From: Saksenaea vasiformis B4078
Lineage: Eukaryota > Mucoromycota > Mucoromycetes > Mucorales > Saksenaeaceae
DNA: 64,000 nucleotides
Direction: 5' to 3'
Assembly: GCA_000697055.1 (NCBI GenBank)
Contig: JNDT01002356.1
Coordinates: forward strand, 124,001 to 188,000
Both the position numbers and the translations under genes were made by a program. Below, in pieces: positions 58,700 through 64,000 of this stretch (position 1 is its first letter; the number at the start of each line of letters is the position of its first letter). Under the pieces are notes generated by a model, which saw only the letters and a program-made list of their open reading frames with translations, had not been told where the DNA came from and did not search any database.

Positions 58700-58965
58700 C
58701 ACCATGGGAAATGGGGATTTAATAGGATTCGATTTGACTAGAGCCGGATTGGGTTTGCCTAAGTTTCCCTAACGAAAAATAATCCTATTGAATCTCCAGT
58801 CACCAGGATTCGGTAAGATCGAAAAGGATGCAGGATAGTTAAAAGAAATTTATCTTGCAAAAATTCAGCGGGATTTGATAGGATTTCTTTTTGTTAGGGA
58901 AACTTAGGCAACCCCAATCCGGCTCTAGTCAAATCGAATCCTACTGAATCCCATTTTCCATGGCG
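58700..58965. mobile_element. CACTA-like miniature inverted-repeat element, 266 bp
   Basis: It begins CACCATGGGAAATGGGGATT and ends with the inverse ...CCCATTTTCCATGGCG. The inverted repeats are about 73 bp with roughly seven mismatches; the inner 40 bp (ATTCGATTTGACTAGAGCCGG and so on) are nearly perfect. ACT is found immediately before (58697-58699) and after (58966-58968), a clear 3-bp target duplication. The terminal 15-16 bp match those of the element at 41512-41652 with few changes, so both belong to one terminal type. The interior has no coding capacity. Confidence 0.92.
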
Positions 58966-59289
58966 ACTATCCCTTCTTTTGTAACTTGCAATCCAAATTT
59001 GAATAAAGCCGCACCTATTTTATGTTTCCAATACTTTATAAAGTTTATTTATAGCAATTGCTCTGTCGTATGTGTTGTTACAATTCGGGTACAATCCGTC
59101 ATATTTTACCGCTTTTCGTCACAGAACAGCATACTCTTCCGGCGTGTTTTGGCACTATTCGACGTATTCTGATACAAAAAGACATATTATGGTGGTTTTT
59201 GACGCATTTCGGCGTAGTTTTCCTCGGCATAAATTGGAAGATCGGGCAACTATGTATCAATTTATACCGAGGGAGATATGCCAAAGCGT
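58966..59289. other. Intergenic
   Basis: Nothing recognisable; open frames have low-information content. Confidence 0.35.
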
Positions 59290-60240
59290 AACGAAGTGTG
59301 CTAAAATGTTCCAGACTTTTTCCCGTAGTGATACACCTAGGATACTACTGGCAGTGGCCAAGAATGAATTGTTGCTGGTCGCCCAGGTTGAATTCCGTCC
59401 TCCAAAGTCGCATAATTTGGAGAATTTTCTGAGAGGATCTCTCCATCACCATGCGTGTCACCTTCGTGCTGGTCCTAGAGCTGTTGATATCCGCAATCTG
59501 CGTTACTATTCGCTGTTGGGAGTAGTGTTGGATGCGAGTGGAATTGACTCTTTCGTCTTGGCCTGTTGGTCCCCGCCAAGAAAGAGCATCCTTTCTAACC
59601 TCGGGAGAAACCGAAGTCTTTCTCTTTACCGAACAGACGGCGCTTCAGTGACCGCAGCTTGATACCTTGCTTGGTGGATCTACTCCGCAATCTCGGGAGC
59701 AAATGCCAGCTTCTTGCTGGAGGTGTCTTTTTCAAGTTGTCTGACTGTGTCTGGCAGGCTGAAAGCCTTAGTTGCCAAACTTTTTGCTTCTGCTGTAGCG
59801 TCGCCCCAGACTTTGAGTCGCTTAAGCTTTTTCAGATATTGCCGGAGTAACTCTTAGTCTTAAAGGTCTACTCCTCGTCCAATGAGAAATTTAAGTTCTT
59901 CATAGAATTCGGTGGCTCATATGGCAGCGTTCTTGTACTTGTTGGAATCGTCTTAATGGCTGCTGATGTCGTAACTTTTGAGGTCCGGGACGGAAGTCTT
60001 GTTCGAGGGTTTCTGCCATTGTCTGTTCACCTCCTTTGCAGCACTGGAGGTCGCTTTCATAGCTTGAGATTAGCTTCAAGTTCTGCCTTGGAGGTTTATT
60101 CCATTTTCTCTTCGAATTTCGTTGGGAAGGAGCATTCTATCTGTTTGTTCCTGTCTTCTTCGTTCTTCAGTCCGCAATTGGCATGCGAACTCTGCGTAGA
60201 ATTCCTCGATTTGTTACCCTGAGAGAGGATTTTCAATGGT
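59290..60240 (-). pseudogene. Decayed coding sequence, coiled-coil rich
   Basis: The minus strand shows runs of Lys/Glu-rich, helical sequence broken by stops and frame changes, for example QYLKKLKRLKVWGDATAEAK, SLPDTVRQLEKDTSSKKLAF and KNEEDRNKQIECSFPTKFEE. This looks like an old Gag-like or filamentous protein gene. A 196-codon plus-strand frame at 59072-59662 overlaps it and I judge it to be the shadow. The identity is unknown. Confidence 0.3.
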
Positions 60241-61361
60241 GGAAGTGGATTCCACATCACTGATGTTGTTTATGGTATGCCCACGGATATGCGGCTTTGA
60301 AAGATATGAATTGCGACAGACGGCAGAGGCCTTTATTACATATTTTCTTTATGCGAATGGAGCGCGGTTTTGCGGGATTGTACCACATCTTTCGTCTTTT
60401 CTTAGGCATGTCTTTGCTTGCACCTTTTAAAATGACTGTAGACTGCTGCTACTGTAGCGAGCCTGTGCTATGGTCTTATGGACTTACAAATGGACCTATT
60501 AGCGTATCCCATCTTTCCTTAGCGCAGCCAAGATGTACTACAAGTGCGAAGGTAACAAGTGTACAAGCAAATGCGATGCGAGTGTATTAGAGATACTGTA
60601 CTGTTTACAGGGATAGCTCGCAAGTGAGATGAGATGCAAGTTTCTTTATTTGCATTACTTGTTCATTTGCGTAGTCTGAAACTGAGGTTCATTTGTTCTT
60701 TGACTCCGTAGGCAACGATGCTTACAAGGTACGGACAACAGGAAGGAAAAAGAAAGTGGTGTTACTCAAGCGTGGATAGGCGTCGTCGCCAACCGCCAGG
60801 TTGACGCATCGATTATACCAATAAAAAGTGGTACGGATTTGCGTGCATTTCAGTCTATTTACAAACAAACAAATATCGCAAGATTTAGTTGTGAGTGACT
60901 GCAGCAATGTCTATTGTGCGTATACATTAGTTATTTTTGGCTCGCTGGAATGGAGGAAAAGGAAAGATAGAAGCAGTTTGATTGGCAAGCGGGGGGTTGA
61001 TCACTCGGATGTTACATCCGCGCCAACCGATCGCGACAAACAAATACAAGACCGAGATGGTACTCAGGTACATAGCCTCATTTTTTTTTTTTTTTTACTA
61101 CAGGGGACGAGGGATGAATTGTGGGGTTAGGAGCTTTTCTTTTTTTATGCAAACAGCATCTTTCTCGAGGCGCACATTCTTTACAACGTGGAGATAGGTC
61201 GCCGGTTATAACTGAGCTGAGAAACAGCATAATACAAGTTCCGCCGGCGTTTTTTTCCTCGCGCGAAAAATAACTTTATCATGAAATGGGTATAAACTTT
61301 TTTTTTCTCTTACAACTATGTACAGGGTGGAGAAAGGGGATAGAATTAGGTGTTTTCCGTA
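60241..61361. other. Intergenic
   Basis: No gene that I can support. A poly-T tract lies at 61080-61096 and another T-rich run at 61298-61309 is probably part of the 3' end of the next minus-strand gene. Confidence 0.4.
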
Positions 61362-61892
61362 TTACTGCCTGTTGAACTTTAATGCACCGAGTGGAACATC
61401 ATCATCCTCATCCTCATCGTCATCTTCATCATTTTTAAGTATAGCCAGGGGTTGAATAGTAACCTTCTCTGTTTTCCAATCCATTGTGTAGACCACAGTT
61501 GAACTTGCAAAAGACCGTCTTTGAATACAGCGTTTACGAGACCAGGGTGAGGTTGATTTAAATTCAATAGGGTCTTTCCAACCAGCCACTTTACGATGTT
61601 GCGTGATCTGATATTGAAGTTGACGCAGCAGCGATCGTAGATGGAAGATAACCCATAATGGTAATGACTTTCGATGCAATTTTTGGTATGTTGTCCGATA
61701 CAGGGTGGTCCATTGCCAGAAACTAGGAAATTGTGTTCTATCTACCTCGTGTAATTTACGTCGTGGTTGGGCTGTTGGTTGCTGAGGTTCGACCACCGCC
61801 TTTCGTTTTTTATGATTTGATCGGAAGGATTTGGTCCACTGAGTAAGTTGGGAAAAGAAATGGTTGGAAGGCTTGATCAGTTGCTGGACCAT
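61362..61892 (-). CDS. Small basic protein with acidic tail, unknown function
   Basis: A single uninterrupted 176-residue frame opens with MVQQLIKPSNHFFSQL and is basic and aromatic-rich (KLHRKSLPLWVIFHLRSLLR, WSRKRCIQRRSF), ending with an acidic run of Asp/Glu followed by VPLGALKFNRQ. The DNA shows codon bias consistent with a gene, an ATG followed by no competing frame, and a T-rich downstream region. I recognise no domain. Neighbours are all anonymous. Confidence 0.6.
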   Translation of the reverse strand: MVQQLIKPSNHFFSQLTQWTKSFRSNHKKRKAVVEPQQPTAQPRRKLHEVDRTQFPSFWQWTTLYRTTYQKLHRKSLPLWVIFHLRSLLRQLQYQITQHRKVAGWKDPIEFKSTSPWSRKRCIQRRSFASSTVVYTMDWKTEKVTIQPLAILKNDEDDDEDEDDDVPLGALKFNRQ

Positions 61893-62560
61893 ATTAATAG
61901 CAATAATGCAGTAGAGAAGTAATAAAAAAGAAAAGTGAAAACAACAAGGGAGAGAAGGAGAGAGAGATTATTTATGTAAGAGAGGAAGAAACAAGTGCAC
62001 TTATCTCATCTTTTCTCTTTGGACTTTTATAGAGCTGGGCTGAATGTCAATCCAAGAACTATTTCTGGAACCACACACGGACACAGAACGCCCCAAGCAT
62101 ACCCACATCGATGCAATGGATCTAAAAGGAAAATCCCAGGGTCCTTTTCTTTCCATTATTTTCTTTCTGTTATTTTTTTTATGCGTTTACTGTCTGCCGC
62201 TCCTACATTTCCAGCTGTCATGATAAGGCGTCCCCAGGGCAACAGGAGTGACTGCAGGTTTTGCGAGGGTGTGGGGGTTGAAATGTCCAAGCCGCACCAA
62301 CATGAGTGGCTGTCCGGCTTCATCGTGGACTTCGTGCCTTCATTGCCGGAATCTTCGTTCCATCAAATAAAGATCGGTCTTCCACTAAATCAAGAAGTTA
62401 TGACAGACCTAAAGAACAGAAAGCAGACGTCTCCAGTTAAGAATGCAGGAGTTCAAAAAGGACAACAGATAAACAGCTAACAGAGCGTGAAATCCGATAT
62501 CGTGTTGCGAAACCATATTTGCCGTAGTCTTAGGAATCATACGTCTTTGAAGCATGTAGG
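61893..62560. other. Intergenic
   Basis: A GAGAGA-rich, purine-rich stretch at about 61930-61970 lies upstream of the preceding gene and may be its promoter. The plus-strand frame at 61995-62480 includes low-complexity parts and no recognisable domain. Confidence 0.35.
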
Positions 62561-62771
62561 TTATTTTTTCAATACGATGATTTCCAAAGCAATCTAAAAA
62601 AAAATATGGTTGGGGTGTTTGCATCATGGTTGGACAGCTTACCACAATTAGTAAATTCTTTGCTTCTTCACGCTCTCGGATGTTCTTCCTAACAATGGCG
62701 ATTTTGATTCGTAAATCCTGCAATCTTATCTGGTATTTAATCAGCGAAGTAAAGTTATCTGCTTTTATCAT
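62561..62771 (-). CDS. Very small coiled-coil protein or 3' end of a larger gene
   Basis: Two exons (62771-62643 and 62593-62561) joined over a 49-bp GTAAGC...TTTTAG intron give 53 residues beginning MIKADNFTSLIKYQIRLQD. The heptad pattern (LIKYQIRLQDLRIKIAIVRK) is a coiled coil and the end IALEIIVLKK is hydrophobic. It may be complete or the last two exons of a longer gene whose 5' part I could not find. Confidence 0.35.
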
Positions 62772-64000
62772 CCGGGACCTCCCACATCTTTCTCCGCGTG
62801 AGCTTTGCATGGGGACGTTTCGAGAACCGCGATCCTTCCTTTCGTCGAAGCGTTGAACATCGATCCACTAGTAGCAGCGATTTCTGTTACTTATTGCCTT
62901 CCATAAGACACCACTCTACAGATACCCTGACAATTTCACTTTACACTATGCAGCTGCCCTAGAGCTGGGAAAGAGAAGGCCGAGGATCTGGCTTCCTTTC
63001 ATTCACCCACATTTGGTTCTTCTTATACAGAAGGACCATACCGATTCTTAATTTTCTATCACATTGTGCGTTAATCCTTAGTGGCATCTATGCTTGTGGG
63101 CTTCTTTGTGCGATGTTTGAATGAGTAAACAGAACTGCTTCGGTGACCCCTAACCTCTCATCTGCTTTGTATGACAAAAGTACAGGTATAGCCAGGAAAT
63201 GTAGGCTTAAAGGATCAGTAGGCTAGCAGAAGGCACAGGAAACCCATTTCACCGTGAACGCTGCTCGTGTGGAAAAGTGGCATATTCCGATGGAAGCGTG
63301 AAGTCACAACATGATGATAGAATTTCCGAAATCTGTCATTGACGCGATTAAGATCTCATTGAAAAAATGCATGTCCTCCTGACACAAGTCTTCGGACCAT
63401 AGCATGGAGTTTTACGCTGAAATATTGCAAAAAGATCTTGCATTTAAGCAAGATCCATTCCCACGAACGTAATACTGTCACCTCCTCTGACGCAAACGGT
63501 CGGTGAGCGATGCAAACCTTTGCAAAATCCCGCACTCAGTGAAATATCGCAACCATCCTAGTTCAAATCATAACTTCGTATGTGATACCAACAAATTCGC
63601 TTGTCTGTCGTTCAAATCTTTCGCGCTATGGCAAGTGCATTGTGCACCATGGACCACATCGGTTATGTTGTATGAATTCCCCAAAACTTGATTAAAAGGC
63701 ATATTTTTTATTTAACTTTTTCCCGAGGTCTATATGGATACTCTTGCTGCTGAAGAGCACACGATTCATCATCTATTCATGATCACTGGGAGCACTGCAT
63801 TAAACGAACGTGTGCATAACTATAATTCTCAAGTCACATGTCCTATAAGGTTTTCTATGTCACCGAAATCATTCAACTCTGGTTTAGGAACCTATTGCCC
63901 TGTGCCAATAAAGAGATAAGGATGGCGACTATTTCCCTACTGTCTCGCTATAAAGTATTTGAAAGGCGTGCGCGAATTATTCCTGCGCATGGAGAAAAAA
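62772..64000. other. Right end of window, no gene visible
   Basis: Short frames only. The segment GGATGGCGACTATTTCCCT at about 63921 resembles the right flank of the miniature element at 58700-58965 (CATGGCGACTATCCCT) over about 12 bases, which may be chance. Confidence 0.35.

Noticed and set aside
59072..59662. 196-codon plus-strand frame
   Set aside because: First half is low-information, no recognisable motif, and it overlaps more protein-like though broken sequence on the other strand.
1..64000. CRISPR arrays, bacterial operons, ribosome binding sites
   Set aside because: Nothing of the kind is present; the sequence is eukaryotic with spliceosomal introns throughout.

Overview
The window is nuclear DNA of an early-diverging filamentous fungus, most likely Mucoromycota (Mucorales-like); I cannot resolve the genus. 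Evidence: genes are split by many short GT-AG introns (mostly 45-70 bp, several with TACTAAC-like branch sites), lysine is made by the fungal alpha-aminoadipate route (LYS4), and there are a peroxisomal PEX5, a Git1-type transporter, a decayed Fanzor gene and expanded anonymous gene families next to mobile-element debris. For most of the multi-exon genes below I joined exons by hand and checked that the spliced length is a multiple of three.

Layout. 0.5-10 kb: an SR-type nuclear cyclophilin (+) converging on a very large UNC80-like gene (-). 10-14.7 kb: mostly gene-poor, with one small anonymous spliced gene and a decayed repeat. 14.7-19.2 kb: two secretory-pathway genes in tandem on the minus strand, a p24 cargo receptor and an Msb2-like signalling mucin. 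19.2-23.2 kb: gene-poor, with a second copy of the repeat and a small ORF of that family. 23.2-41.1 kb is the conserved core: Rab11-like GTPase, a conserved acidic protein, G-protein beta subunit, HSD17B10-like dehydrogenase, Git1-like transporter, PEX5, EME1 (with an apparent CUE-like N-terminus) and IMP4.

41.1-48.3 kb is an accessory block: a Fanzor (eukaryotic TnpB relative) pseudogene interrupted by a 141-bp CACTA-like miniature element, an apparently intact lineage-specific gene, a divergent pseudogene, a 161-bp tandem array, and a second, broken copy of the lineage-specific family. 48.5-53.4 kb returns to conserved genes (NTAQ1, LYS4, a small TPR protein). 53.8-60.2 kb is again accessory: a DIRS-like tyrosine recombinase remnant, two anonymous transposon-neighbourhood genes, a 266-bp CACTA-like miniature element with a 3-bp target duplication, and decayed coding sequence. 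60-64 kb holds two small anonymous genes and otherwise nothing I can support.

The conserved genes do not form one pathway. Several concern signalling and trafficking (Msb2-like mucin, G beta, Rab11-like, p24, UNC80-like), others organelles, metabolism and nuclear maintenance (PEX5, HSD17B10-like, LYS4, EME1, IMP4, SR-cyclophilin). The two accessory blocks flank NTAQ1-LYS4-TPR and carry nearly all the novelty.
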